NCBI GenBank assembly: GCA_001247695.2
Contig: LGRX02024703.1
Coordinates: 1-64,000, forward strand
DNA: 64,000 bases
From: Cymbomonas tetramitiformis
Lineage: Eukaryota > Chlorophyta > Pyramimonadophyceae > Pyramimonadales > Pyramimonadaceae
Direction: 5' to 3'
Shown here in pieces: positions 10,562 through 20,203 of this stretch. Under the pieces are notes generated by a model. It did not search any database. It saw nothing but the letters and a program-made list of their open reading frames with translations, and was not told where the DNA came from. The first letter of the stretch is position 1, and each line of letters begins with the position of its first letter. Position numbers and translations under genes: made by a program.

Positions 10562-11291
10562 GTGTTGTTGCAATGATACTTCAGCCAATTCGTGGGAGGA
10601 CAAGTTGCCTCTGGTGGAGTTTGCAATTAACAACACAGTTTCTGCATCTACTGGTTATTCACCATTCTATCTCGACTCGATGGCGCAGCCACTTTCGCCT
10701 CATGACCTGGCAATCACTATTCCGCCAGAAGCTCCTGTTCCAATACAAAATGCTATTCGAGATCATTTTGACCAGTACTCGGCTGTACATGCCAATGCGG
10801 TAGACAACATTTCCCGAGCAGCAGAAATTAGCCAAGCCAGATTCAATAAGACTCACATGCCCCGGCAATATGCAGTAGGGCAGAAAGTTCTTTTACGGAC
10901 CGAGTTTATCCAATGGACTGGTTTGACAGAGGCAGGCAGACACTTCAAGCAGCCATATATTGGGCCGTTTACCATATCCAAAGTGCTAAGCCATGGGCGT
11001 GCATACGAGTTAGATTTCGGAGATCTCGATATCCGTATCCATCCGGTACAGCCTGTATCCAGAATAGAGCTGTATAACGACTCGATCCAAGCACCTTTGC
11101 CTCTGCCACAGATGATCACCGAAGAAGGGCAACCACTGTTTGAGATATCACATATACTCTCAGATAAGATCACTAGAGGTGTCAAGTACTACTTAGTGCG
11201 ATATGCAGGCTACGGCCCTGAGCATGACACCTGGGTCAAAGCCACAGAGCTGACCAATGCAGCAGACATGATAGCTGCCTATGAAGGCTAA
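10562..11291 (+). CDS. Integrase C-terminus and chromodomain of Ty3 element 1
   Basis: This is the last coding segment, probably the downstream exon of integrase. It starts with the end of the integrase core (PLVEFAINN, then ASTGYSPFYLD). A GPF/Y-like region follows (RQYAVGQKVLL, then YIGPFTISKVL). The end is a chromodomain: FEISHILSDK, YYLVRYAGYGPEHDTWV and the terminal helix AADMIAAYEG. Chromodomains on Ty3 integrases direct insertion to marked chromatin, so this places the element among the chromoviruses. Annotated without the 78-nt intron, the first codons would be out of frame. Confidence 0.85.
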
Positions 11292-12060
11292 ACATTATAT
11301 TAAGCCTGATGCCCTTACTTCTTGTAATATATACTAATACATGTCGATCATCTATATACCTTGCTCTTAATGTTTTATCATTATGTTGCATAGAAGCGGG
11401 AAATTGATCCTTCCTTGCTAAAGGTGTAGTGAGCCTTGTACAAAATCATACCCTTGCACAGATACGCACACGTGCGAGATATCATATCTGTGGATAAATA
11501 AAAACTGCTAAATGCTACCTTTGCCAAGACCGTGGTTAGTCATCGGATTCTGTGGCCAGTCATCCGAAGCTACCGGAGACATCGACTGAGGTAGACGGAG
11601 TTGTGATCCTAAGTTATGCCTGACAAACATAACTAAACGGAATTTCACATTAGTACGTGGCGAATCCACTCTCACTCATCGCGACAGATGTTCGTCAAAG
11701 CGTGCGTACTGGACCAATAATTGAGGAGTTGAGCAGACCGGGTAAAGGATTATAAGTCCAATCCCGTTAAGCAGGGCCACTCCGTTTGCATTAAAACAAG
11801 CCCCCGGTGAAATAACTCCGGAAACATCCAAAGGGCTCCCCATGACCGCCTGTGAACCTCCAAAGTAGCTTCAGGAGGGGAGGAAGGGTTGGGTGCACTA
11901 ATATATAATAACTGTGGAAACATGAACAGCAAACGATCAGTTATATATATATATATAAGGCCGAGAATCGTGCGATTATAAATTGTTAAATCGTGGGATC
12001 ATCGTTCGCAAAGGCGTCGACGGCTAGCGCAAATAATCCGTAACGTAAACCTCGGATACC
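11292..12060. other. Non-coding stretch between the two Ty3 elements
   Basis: No gene seen. It should include the 3' end of element 1: a purine-rich AGAAGCGGGAAAT at 11393-11405 could be its polypurine tract. No LTR copy matching upstream sequence was found. An (AT)n run lies at 11940-11957. Confidence 0.4.
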
Positions 12061-12106
12061 TTGAATCGTCACTCTGAAACACGATACGCAGAGATCAGGG
12101 CGCTGT

Positions 12107-12710
12107 TTGGTAGTACCGGATGCGCAGTCCCGGCGACCAGACTATCAGGAAATGTCAGCCAGGGAGGGTTTGAAGGAAAAAGGGATAGTGGATCGCGCCA
12201 CGGATGGGCCCAGAGACTCCGAGCCGAAAGGCAAGGGGTCCGAAGAGGACGAGGGTCCTACCTCTGTCCTCGGGACAGTGGATCGCGCCACAGATGGACC
12301 CAGGTACTCTGAGCCGAAAGGCAAGAGATTCGAAGAGGACGAGGATCCTACATCTGTCTTAGGCGCCACCTTCGAGTATAGTGATTCCGAGGACGAGTCC
12401 TTCCCTCCCACCAGTCCGGCACCGGTCATTGGTGAGCTCACCCATTTGAATGGGCTCACGTGGGTAGAGACGCCGGCCCTCTGGCTGGACGCAGCTGCCA
12501 CCCTAGCAGTAGGCGAGAAGTCCTTAAGGAATGCCGAATCGCTAGCAGTCATGACCAGAGCAGACCGAGCTAGGGAACAGGCCGCAGCAGAAGTCCAGAG
12601 TCACCCAGAGGCAGCAAGAGGAGCACCGGGGACCGACGAGTTCCCCCATCCTGAGACCCAGACTCCCAGAGTCATCCGAAGGCAGCCGGAGAGGCACCTG
12701 AGCCCGTTAA
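12107..12710 (+). pseudogene. Gag-like remnant of Ty3 element 2
   Basis: A polar, acidic ORF rich in Glu, Asp, Ser, Pro and Arg, with an internal duplication of the block around DRATDGPR..SEPKGK (12190-12260 and 12280-12345). No knuckle or capsid motif is clear. It is cut at the TTAA at 12707 by the piggyBac-like insert. The sequence after the insert continues in a different frame toward the Dam-like domain, so at least one frameshift or a Gag/Pol frame change lies nearby. Confidence 0.45.
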
Positions 12711-13542
12711 CCCCTAAACTGGTGTTGGGGTCAATTTCGACCCCAAATCGTGCGATGTTTTTTTTAGTATTTTTGTGTCAACAACGTCGATCATCACCAT
12801 AACTGGTCTTGCGCCGTTTGAGGCCTTGCAAATATGTGTATCCTTGACGGTGAAGTACTTGCCTTTTAGATATATGCATGTTATATATCTCACATAGCAT
12901 CATTTTCATCCACGAAAAAGTGCCTCGAAAGTGTGGAAAGCGTTGTGTGAAAAGCAGAAAATCGAGATGAAATCTAGATATTCGTCATTTTAGACGCTTG
13001 CCGTGGACCCGAATGCATTCCGGATGGAATATGGCATCGTCCAAGTGACCATTCATCGTAAATGCATCAAATATATCCATTATGGTGGTAAAAAACTGCA
13101 AAATGATGAAATTTGAGCTTAAGCATGAAAAACATTGAGAATATGGTGTTTTTTCTGTTTTTTTTTTTATTTATACAATAAGCGTATAAAGCAACACGTA
13201 AACGTGGTATCCATACCCCAAGCAGCATATCAACGTGAAGCTATGATCAAAGCCGATGCTCTGAAGGTGTCCCATGGGTTGTGGGCTGTCCATACCGTTT
13301 TTAATCAATGGCTTTGTAAAGGTTTGTGTTTGGAAACCCCCAAAATTATGACGGCAATTTCGATATATTAGCGGATATATTGTGTCAAAATATGCGTATA
13401 ACCTATCAAAATGTTGGGCCAATCGATGCCTAAGGGATGGTTGATTTACCTAGCACGTGTATGCAACCGATGCCACTTGTAAGTGACAAAACACGAAACT
13501 ACCCAAAAAGGGCCGAAATATTTACACCAGTTTAGGGGTTAA
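12707..13542. mobile_element. piggyBac-like non-autonomous element with TTAA target duplication
   Basis: The 15-bp terminal inverted repeats are perfect: CCCCTAAACTGGTGT at 12711-12725 and ACACCAGTTTAGGGG at 13524-13538. Each is flanked by TTAA (12707-12710 and 13539-13542). TTAA duplication and termini starting with CCC are diagnostic of the piggyBac superfamily. The AT-rich interior has no transposase ORF, so it is a MITE-like derivative of about 830 bp. A short hairpin (TTGGGGTC / GACCCCAA) lies just inside the left terminus. Confidence 0.9.
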
Positions 13543-13558
13543 GCCCCCAGAAGGTAGC

Positions 13559-15164
13559 TCCCACTACGACCAGGTCGTAGATCGCCAGGACTGGAAGCTG
13601 ATCAGGGAGCGCTTTGAGGAGATAGCGGCCCAGTACGGGATGATTGTTTGACGTTGACGCGTGTTGCGACTCCATGGGCGTTAACCGGCAGGTTGACACC
13701 TATTGGACCGACTGCTTGAAGGAAAAGTGGCGCGGGAAACACGTTTGGTGTAACCCCCCTTACACGAAGGATTCGGACTTGATAGAAAGAATTCTTCGGC
13801 ATTTCCTTGCTGAGTGGCGCGCCGATCCGGAAAACACCTCGGCGATGTTCCTTCTGCCAGACTATGACGCTCCCTGGAGGCGGTTGATTCACCCCAAATA
13901 TGGGCTTCATCCGGTCAAGGTCTTTGACATGAAGGACGAAAAAGGTCGTCCCAACCACCTCTTCGAGTCTCCTGATGGAGGTCGGCCCCCGCTGCGCTGG
14001 CCGGGCCTTCTGGTTTGGGCCCCAGCAGCCAGCAGGGCAAAGCCCCGAGCGCCACCTGCGCGAAAGGACAGTGAGGCGGAACCCGACGAGCCTTTAGTCA
14101 CTACAGGGGTTGCAGCGAAGGCCAGGGCAGCGTCAGGACCACTGAAGGCTGATGAGTTCGTCCGCGCCTTGCAAGCGGAATACGAACGCAGCCCGTACCT
14201 CAGTTCGTTGAGAGAAGAACTGATCGCAGCCCCACATCAGAGGACAGACACATTTCGCATGGTAGACGACATGATTTGGCGAGTGGCAGAAGAAGGGCGG
14301 TATCAGCTGGTGCTAGCTCAGGATTCCCCCCTCAGAGAGCTGGTGATGCGCGAAGCACACGAGTCCCCGGCAGCAGGGCACACAGGAAGGGATAAGACAC
14401 TGGACAGGGTATCCCGTCGTTTTTGGTGGCCACGCATGAGCAAGGATGCCACCGACTGGTGCAAATCCTGCGTCGTGTGCCAGTAGACCCGGCCGCGCAA
14501 CGGGTATCCAGACGGTCAGCTTAACCCCCTGCAAGTCCCAGTAAGACTGTGGCAAGTGGTTAGCATCGACTTCGTCACTGGGCTGCCTCGCACAGAGCGA
14601 GGGTACGACGCGTTTGCTACCTTCACGGACAAGCTGTCCAAGATGGTGCACGTAGTCCCCATGCTTTACGCTGACAGCTCGGCTGCACAGATCGCGCGCA
14701 TGTATTTCGACCAAGTGTGGCGTTTGCACGGCGCTCCCATGAAGATCGTCTGTGATCGGGACTCCCGCTTCAGAGATGAAATGCATCTCGAGCTACATCG
14801 GTTGATGGGAGTCCAGATTGCCTCTACCACGCCGTACCACCCACAAGGTGATGGGCAGGCAGAGCACACAAACCACACGGTCGAACGTATGTTACGCGCG
14901 TATGTCGACGCCAACCAGCACGATTGGGATTTGTGGTGTACCCCGGTCGAGTACGCCATCAATGACTCTCGTTCCGCCGTCACGGGCTTCACCCCTTTTG
15001 AACTGACGTACGGTCACGCTCCGGCCTCTCAGCTAGACTTCTTCGTGGAGGCAGCACTTGCATCACGGAGAGGCCGAGCTAAGGGGGGGGAGGGGCGCAG
15101 CAGTGAAAAAGGGTACAGCCCACGATACAGCCCGCCAATTTGTTCGCCAGTTGCAGCTCGCTAG
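13559..15164 (+). pseudogene. Dam-like methyltransferase domain fused to integrase, Ty3 element 2
   Basis: The Dam-like part begins in one frame (DRQDWKLIRERFEEI) and after a one-base shift near 13641 continues with FDVDACCDS, then WRGKHVWCNPPYTKDSDLI, LLPDYDAPW and a PNHLFESP tail. The NPPY box is the catalytic motif IV of amino-methyltransferases, and the layout matches the phage-type N6-adenine methyltransferase (Dam) family. Integrase follows: an HHCC finger (H-x3-H...CVVC), then DDE residues at SIDFVTGLP, CDRDSRF and GQAEHTNHTVER. One TAG stop (14484-14486) sits right after CVVCQ, and a G-run near 15084-15091 shifts the frame into the next ORF. Methylation activity is not shown. Confidence 0.75.
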
Positions 15165-16548
15165 GGAGAAGCTGCTCTTAGCTCAGCAGCAGCAGATCGC
15201 CCAGTACGACGCACGTCACACGTCCAGGAGTTACGCAGTAGGTGATGAGGTTTGGGTAGACGCCACGTACCTCACCCAGCCGGGCGACCGCGGGTTGCAC
15301 AAGAAATTGCTTAAGAAGCGCCTCGGACCCCTTCGGGTGCTGGAAGTCTTTCACAGCGACAGGCAGATGGCCCTTCCCGCGAGCGATAGGGGCGCACCGT
15401 CGGCCTATAGGTTGCAGACGCCTAAGCAGTGGAAAGTGCACGATGTGTTTACCGTGGACCGGCTTTCGCCGGTAGAGTCGAGTAGCCGCTTTGTCGAGAG
15501 AGCTAAGGAGATTCCCCCTCCTCCGTTGGACGTCAGTGGACGCAAGGAAACCCACGTCGAGAGGGTGGAGCGTTCGCGTACGCGCCAGCGTCAGGGTAGG
15601 AGGTGGACGGAGTACCTGGTCAAGTGGACAGGAATACCCCGCAGTGAGAACGAGTGGAAGACCCGAGAGGATCTGGAGTGGGACGGAGCCGGTAGGCCCG
15701 GCGTTCCCAACCGGGCGTTGTTGGAGTTTGAGAGGATCGAGGCTAAGAGAGTGGAGCGAGAGAAGCTTAGGGTCCGTAAGAGGCGCGACGAATCCGCAGG
15801 AGCAATATGGACCACGCTCTCGGAGGAGCTCAAGGTAGACGGCGCAATGCCATGGATGCCAGAGGAGAGGTTTGATGAGGAAGTAGGAACTTTCGCGAGA
15901 GTATCTGTTCAGAGCACCCTGCCGCCAGTCAACGGGGCCGCAGCACTTGAGAAGGAGCCAGTCGGCCAGTCTAAAATTCTCGTATTGTTTTGTGGGACCG
16001 GGTCAGTCGAGAGGCAGTTTACTAAGCAATTTCCCAACAGCGAAGTAGTTGCCGTAGACATTCAGCCCAAGTGGGGCCCCACACATTGCGAGGATATCAT
16101 GCGATGGGACTACCGACAGTTTAGACCAGGACACTTCGACGTAGTCTGGGCTAGCCCACCTTGTACAGAGTACAGCCAGGCGAAGACAGTAGGCATCCGA
16201 GATTTGCGCGCTGCGGACAGGCGAGTTCGTAGGACATTGGAGATCATCCGGTACTTGAGGCCCGAAGCATACTTCATTGAGAACCCGAAGGGAAGAGAGC
16301 CCCACGGTTTGCACACGCGTCGATGCATGAGCAATCTACCAGCTCCGCACCTCGTCACGTACTGTAAATACGGGACCGCATACAGAAAGCCCACGCACAT
16401 CTGGACCAACGTTCCGTTGCGCACACCCCTGCGAGTGTGCGATTCCGACACGCCTTGCGAATTCTTCCGGCAATACGGTAGGCACGAGAAAGTAGCGCAG
16501 GGAGGGCGCGCGATGAGAGCCGGAGGTGTGTTTGCGAAGGGCATGTGA
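15058..16548 (+). CDS. Chromodomain plus C5-cytosine DNA methyltransferase, Ty3 element 2
   Basis: This 496-codon frame carries the integrase C-terminus (QLQLAREKL, RSYAVGDEVWV), a chromodomain near residues 182-215 (EYLVKWTGIPRSENEW), a charged linker, then a C5-methyltransferase from about residue 310. Visible motifs are motif I LVLFCGTGS, the acidic residue after strand 2 in VAVDIQPKW, motif IV ASPPCTEYS with the catalytic Cys, motif VI FIENPKG, and a CKYGTAYRKPTHIWTN block. ENP replaces the more usual ENV. The key residues look intact. A TGA ends the ORF, but the same frame continues (16549-16818) with residues that look like the family's C-terminal end. Confidence 0.85.
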   Translation: MHHGEAELRGGRGAAVKKGTAHDTARQFVRQLQLAREKLLLAQQQQIAQYDARHTSRSYAVGDEVWVDATYLTQPGDRGLHKKLLKKRLGPLRVLEVFHSDRQMALPASDRGAPSAYRLQTPKQWKVHDVFTVDRLSPVESSSRFVERAKEIPPPPLDVSGRKETHVERVERSRTRQRQGRRWTEYLVKWTGIPRSENEWKTREDLEWDGAGRPGVPNRALLEFERIEAKRVEREKLRVRKRRDESAGAIWTTLSEELKVDGAMPWMPEERFDEEVGTFARVSVQSTLPPVNGAAALEKEPVGQSKILVLFCGTGSVERQFTKQFPNSEVVAVDIQPKWGPTHCEDIMRWDYRQFRPGHFDVVWASPPCTEYSQAKTVGIRDLRAADRRVRRTLEIIRYLRPEAYFIENPKGREPHGLHTRRCMSNLPAPHLVTYCKYGTAYRKPTHIWTNVPLRTPLRVCDSDTPCEFFRQYGRHEKVAQGGRAMRAGGVFAKGM

Positions 16549-16818
16549 GCGCGAGAGAATTTGTATGGGATTCCTTCAGCACTGTTAAAACAGCTTTTCC
16601 ACAACCTGACCTTACATGAAGAGGTGCATGCGTTCCTGTCTGAACTGCTTGTCAGGGAAGATCTAAGCGAGATGAGGGGTTTAGTCCAGTCAGCTGTTGT
16701 TGAGAGTGACCTGCCCGAGTTTGAACCGGAACCGATAGCGTTAGCGGGAGTACGAGCTGAAGTGACGATCATACCCGAGGGCGGATGGGAATCTGACGCG
16801 AGTGGTCTTAGCGATTGA
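16549..16818 (+). other. In-frame continuation after the methyltransferase stop
   Basis: After the TGA at 16546-16548 the same frame is open for another 89 codons, starting ARENLYGIPSALLKQLF. IP-x-x-L-x-x-x-L-type segments are common at the C-termini of cytosine methyltransferases, so this was probably part of the protein and the TGA is a mutation or a readthrough site. Confidence 0.45.
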
Positions 16819-16842
16819 GAGCGTTGGGGAGCGTCGGGAAGA

Positions 16843-17236
16843 GCGGTGGCTCCAGCCTTGGCGAGACCAGGCGGCAGGTGAGAACCTGGGTAATCCATCC
16901 GAGAGAGCAGTGGCTCCAGCCTTGGCGAGACCAGGCGGCAGGTGAGAACCTGGGTAATCCATCCGAGAGAGCAGGGGCTCCAGCCTTGGCGAGACCAGGC
17001 GGCAGGTGAGAACCTGGGTAATCCATCCGAGAGAGCAGTGGCTCTAGCCTCGGCACAGCCAGGCAACAGGTGGAAATCTGTATAATCCATTTGAGCAGTG
17101 GCTCTAGCCTCGGTATGAGCAGGCGGCAGGTGAGAACCTGGATAATCTATCCAACCGAGCAGTGGCTCTAGCCTCGGTACGACCAGGCAACAGGTGGAAA
17201 TATGTATAATCCATTTCATGAGAGCATTGGCTCCGG
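16843..17236 (+). repeat. ~60-bp tandem repeats in the 3' region of Ty3 element 2
   Basis: About six units share GTGGCTC(C/T)AGCCT, GGCAGGTGAGAACCTGG and TAATCCATCC. The first three units are nearly identical; the later ones diverge. The minus-strand ORFs over this block only read the repeat. Similar wording continues loosely to about 17600. Confidence 0.85.
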
Positions 17237-17651
17237 ACCTGGCACGACCGGGCAGCAGTTGGAGATCTGGGTAAAAGCTCTACGCATTCCGAGGAGGCGG
17301 TGAGGGTTTAAAACCTTTCCTCCGGGCCGGCATCCCGAGAACTGTCAGGTAATTGGCAAACCTATTGTCATCACCTGTAAGTGTACCGTGTTGGAAGGTT
17401 TGAAACCTTGAGCGTGGTAATGGATGTGAGATCTCGAGCCTTGGGGGAGCCTGGTAGTGCAGATGGCAGACCGGTGAGAGGCCGACCCTTGTGCTTAAGA
17501 GGTTGATCTCCTTATTGCGGTGTGTCTTGGGAAGTGTAATGTCATCCCAGACAACAGGCGGCTGAGACCTGTATAATCATCCTGAGCAACAGTAGAAGAT
17601 CTGTATAAAAACTTTACTGGTCCGACGTGGTCAGCGTGGACGTGACCTTCC

Positions 17652-17667
17652 CTAAGGGGGGGGGAGT
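17652..17667 (+). promoter_or_regulatory. Polypurine tract of Ty3 element 2
   Basis: An AAG plus nine-G plus AG run lies immediately before the presumed 3' LTR start TGTGCTAGG. A purine tract in this position primes plus-strand synthesis in LTR retrotransposons. Confidence 0.6.
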
Positions 17668-18107
17668 TGTGCTAGGAGGCAAGCACAAGAGCAAGAAAAA
17701 CGGCTAAGTACAAAACGCAAGAGTACTCAGTACGGAGTACAGTAGGACCGATCAGAATGATGTTGATGTGAGGTGCCTAGCCTGTTGTACGGAGTACTCA
17801 GTACAGTTGAGTTATGGAAAGAGTTCCTGAATGTATAAGAACTCTAAGTGTAACCCGTTTCGGAGATGACTAAACTGAGAATTGTGACATAAAAGTAAAG
17901 AGCCGTAACTGCTGTATATTGTGTATTGAAAGCATGCACTGAAAGCAAAAGCATACTAGAAGGATTTACGAAACCGAAGTCCGATAGTAGACCAACCGAA
18001 ATCATACCTCGTGCGGTCGTTTAATAAGTATAGATAAGATAAGTCCGAAACCGTAAAGAAGAGAAGAAGCAAGAGTGTAGACTCCTACACTAGGTCGACC
18101 TACAGCA
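17668..18107 (+). repeat. Presumed 3' LTR of Ty3 element 2
   Basis: It runs from TGTGCTAGG to CCTACAGCA, so the ends are TG...CA with imperfect inverted termini, directly after the polypurine tract. It contains two copies of an ACTCAGTAC / GGAGTACAGT motif (17724-17752 and 17789-17812). The 5' LTR is not in the window, so identity cannot be checked. Its right boundary coincides with the stop of the minus-strand transposase-like ORF. Confidence 0.55.
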
Positions 18108-18516
18108 CCGTCACTGACGCCCCCAGTACTCTGTGCCAGAGCGACCCCGGTAAATTGGTGTTTGCTCCACCCAGCAGCATCTTCAAGATTTTCATGAACG
18201 TGTTGAAGTGCGCGTCTGTCCACTGCTGCCGCCGTTTCATGTCCAGCAAATACCACACAGCTTCCTGCAGCGTCACTCCGTGGGGGCTCGCCAGCCCATG
18301 CGTTAGAAGCGGATCCATCTTTTTGGGACTGAGTTCGGCCGACTCTGGCGCGTCCAATGTCTCCACTTTCGCTGGCTCCGGCGCGTTTACCGTCACCGCT
18401 TTCCCTGCCTCCGGAGGGTCCACCGTCACCTCTTTCGCCGGCACCGGCGCGTACACCGTCACCTCTGCGTGATGAGCCAGCAGCAAGGCGGCCGCCTCTT
18501 CCACCTCGATTTCCAT
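18100..18516 (-). pseudogene. CACTA-like transposase N-terminal fragment
   Basis: A 138-codon ORF with repeated Glu/Ala/Val/Pro segments followed by LQEAVWYLLDMKRRQQW, then a short run ending ANTNLP. The pattern 'aLLdlK...w(T/S)d..F...lk.Ll..gN.LP' resembles the segment ahead of the Transposase_21 (Tnp2) domain in plant CACTA elements. The frame ends in the last bases of the Ty3 3' LTR, so the transposase appears cut off by that insertion. The upstream ORF (18649-19359) probably belongs to the same gene. The identification rests on a short motif. Confidence 0.4.
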
Positions 18517-18648
18517 GCCCGCCTTTGCAGCTAGTTCCTGCGAGTGGCCGTCCCCTCCTGGCTTAGTTTCTGTGCATATTCTGCGTGCGCTGCATGCCCC
18601 TGCGCATGTTGCATGACGTACATACTACAATACGCACTACATGATGTA

Positions 18649-19633
18649 TCAGAAAGACGCACAGGCGTTTCCACGTCCTGTCCGAGCAGGGCGTACATCG
18701 TAAAGAAAGTCCGGGATGGAGAGGAGGTCCGCCTCCGCATCACCACCTTCGTCCGTCTCCTCCACGATGTCTTCTTCCGGGATGTCCGGCAAATCCAACA
18801 CCTCCTCCCAGTATGCATTTTCGGCTGGGGTGGGGGCATCCGACGACCCCCCTTCCTCGCAATGACTCAATCCCATATATCCCACGGCCTGTGCGTCCGC
18901 CAGGTCGTGGTTCGTATCATTCCCATCTGCGCCGGCTCCTCCCACCAGGGTATACCGCATTCTCTTGTTGGGTATCCTCGCCTGCTGAGAATCATCATCC
19001 GCTGTTTCCGCAAACACTGGGGCCGCCTCCATCTGGTGGCCAGCGGAGATGGCAATGACACGGTGCCTTTGATAAAACTGAACTCCCAGAGATTGCATGT
19101 GGCCTATGAGCACGTCAATCCTTCCCTTGTGCTCCTTTCCGGCGCGCCCTACCTGATCAGGTATGCCCAGCGTGCACAAGTCGTCGGGGGTGAAGAGGGA
19201 GCGAATGCTTGGGCGCTTGATGTCACGGTAAGCGCGTTGCGCCAACTCCAGTAGGCGGGCGTCGGTCACGTGCCGGTTATCCCACGCGGTTGGGAGCTGC
19301 GCTGTTTGGCACGTGACGGCTTCCCCCCCGGCTCGCCGTTTCCCCCGCGCGCCGTCCACCGGGCTCGCCCCCCCACCTGCTAGCTCTCTGGGGTCCCACA
19401 GGCGGTCCCCGGAAGCTTGTTATCCGCATCCTATTATCGATCATGCACCCGAGAGTTGTCAATCTGTCAGCAAGCTGACCAAGCTGACGGAGCTTTGCGT
19501 CCTTTTGCGTCTTCGTGAGGCGGCCGCCGGCCTTCCTTGGGATCCATCCGATGTCCACACCAAACCGTGACACTTTGGGTTGCCCTTTGCCCAATATCCA
19601 GGCTTTGCAGTTTGCGCAGGATGACGGCGTCAT
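18649..19633 (-). CDS. Unrecognised protein of the GC-rich module, likely two exons
   Basis: Two overlapping minus ORFs, 19277-19633 and 18649-19359, in different frames. The first has a CxxC near its start (SSCANCKAW) and a KLRQLGQLADRL helix. The second has a helical middle and a strongly acidic tail (PDIPEEDIVEETDE). They probably join through an intron or frameshift around 19300-19380. They lie upstream of the CACTA-like fragment on the same strand and share its high GC. No family recognised. Confidence 0.35.
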
Positions 19634-20203
19634 CCAGTTCAGCCATCACCGCGCATACCTGCCGCAAATCACCCCTTCCGTGTCACCGACCTGCACGCAG
19701 CACATCCGTTGAGGGGGAGGGGGGGGGCACCGACAGCACCTGCATCATGAAGGCAGACACCTCGTTAGATGCATCGTTGCTCCTCGCGTGAGCGCCCGAT
19801 CGATACGCGGCGGTCGCTCGATGCATGGCGTGTGCAGCGTGACGCGTGCTTAGTGACCGCGTGTTTCCGTCGGAGAACACAAACTGATTTATTACAAAGA
19901 TACAATACAGTTCAAAATTGTCTGTTCTAGCTACATACGCTCTTTCACATCGCATAGCCTACAATCTGCATTACTCGGAAGCTGGTGTTCGTGGTTGACA
20001 TCCTAAGCTTTCATGCCAGAGGCTTGCACGCTTGCGCGTTTCCCCTGCGGTACAAGTCGCATGCGCCTGCTTTCAAGCTTCTGGTTCGGGAACACTGGTC
20101 AGCCAGCAGCTTGGGGTATCGCCAGCGTTGCAATCCAAGCTACGCGTCACCAGATACACCTGCGTGCACACGGCGCAAGATTCGACATTCATCCTCATGT
20201 TGC
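19634..20203. other. Spacer between ORFs of the GC-rich module
   Basis: No convincing gene. It has a G-rich run near 19712-19728 and moderately AT-rich sequence at 19870-19980. Confidence 0.35.

Larger units (their letters stand above)
7034..11291 (+). mobile_element. Degraded chromodomain Ty3/gypsy retrotransposon, element 1
   Basis: Order on the plus strand: Gag, zinc knuckle, aspartic protease, C-terminal RT connection, RNase H, integrase, chromodomain. The RT palm with its YxDD motif is absent: sequence passes from the protease region (ILGQDWL) almost directly into the LRSFLG..GQFRRFIP connection motif. No matching LTR pair could be found on the two sides. The reading frame is broken by a one-base shift in Gag and by isolated stops at 8109 and 8736. 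A predicted 78-nt intron interrupts integrase. The copy is non-autonomous as it stands. Confidence 0.85.
12061..18107 (+). mobile_element. Ty3/gypsy element 2 with Dam-like, chromodomain and C5-methyltransferase domains
   Basis: Order: Gag-like remnant (interrupted by a piggyBac-like insert), Dam-like methyltransferase domain, integrase, chromodomain, C5-cytosine methyltransferase, a tandem-repeat 3' region, a polypurine tract, and a 440-bp sequence with LTR character at 17668-18107. The 5' LTR is missing and no RT or RNase H is present between Gag and the Dam-like domain, so the copy is internally deleted and 5'-truncated. Its right end interrupts a minus-strand transposase-like ORF. C5-methyltransferases captured by Ty3 elements have been reported in the charophyte Klebsormidium and the dinoflagellate Symbiodinium; this appears to be a related kind. 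Confidence 0.8.

Noticed and set aside
13135..13371. ORF inside the piggyBac-like element as a transposase remnant
   Set aside because: No DDD transposase motif or Cys-rich end is visible, and composition is AT-driven.
16110..17219. 369-codon minus-strand ORF
   Set aside because: It is the shadow of the methyltransferase gene plus the ~60-bp repeats; the plus frame has clear catalytic motifs.
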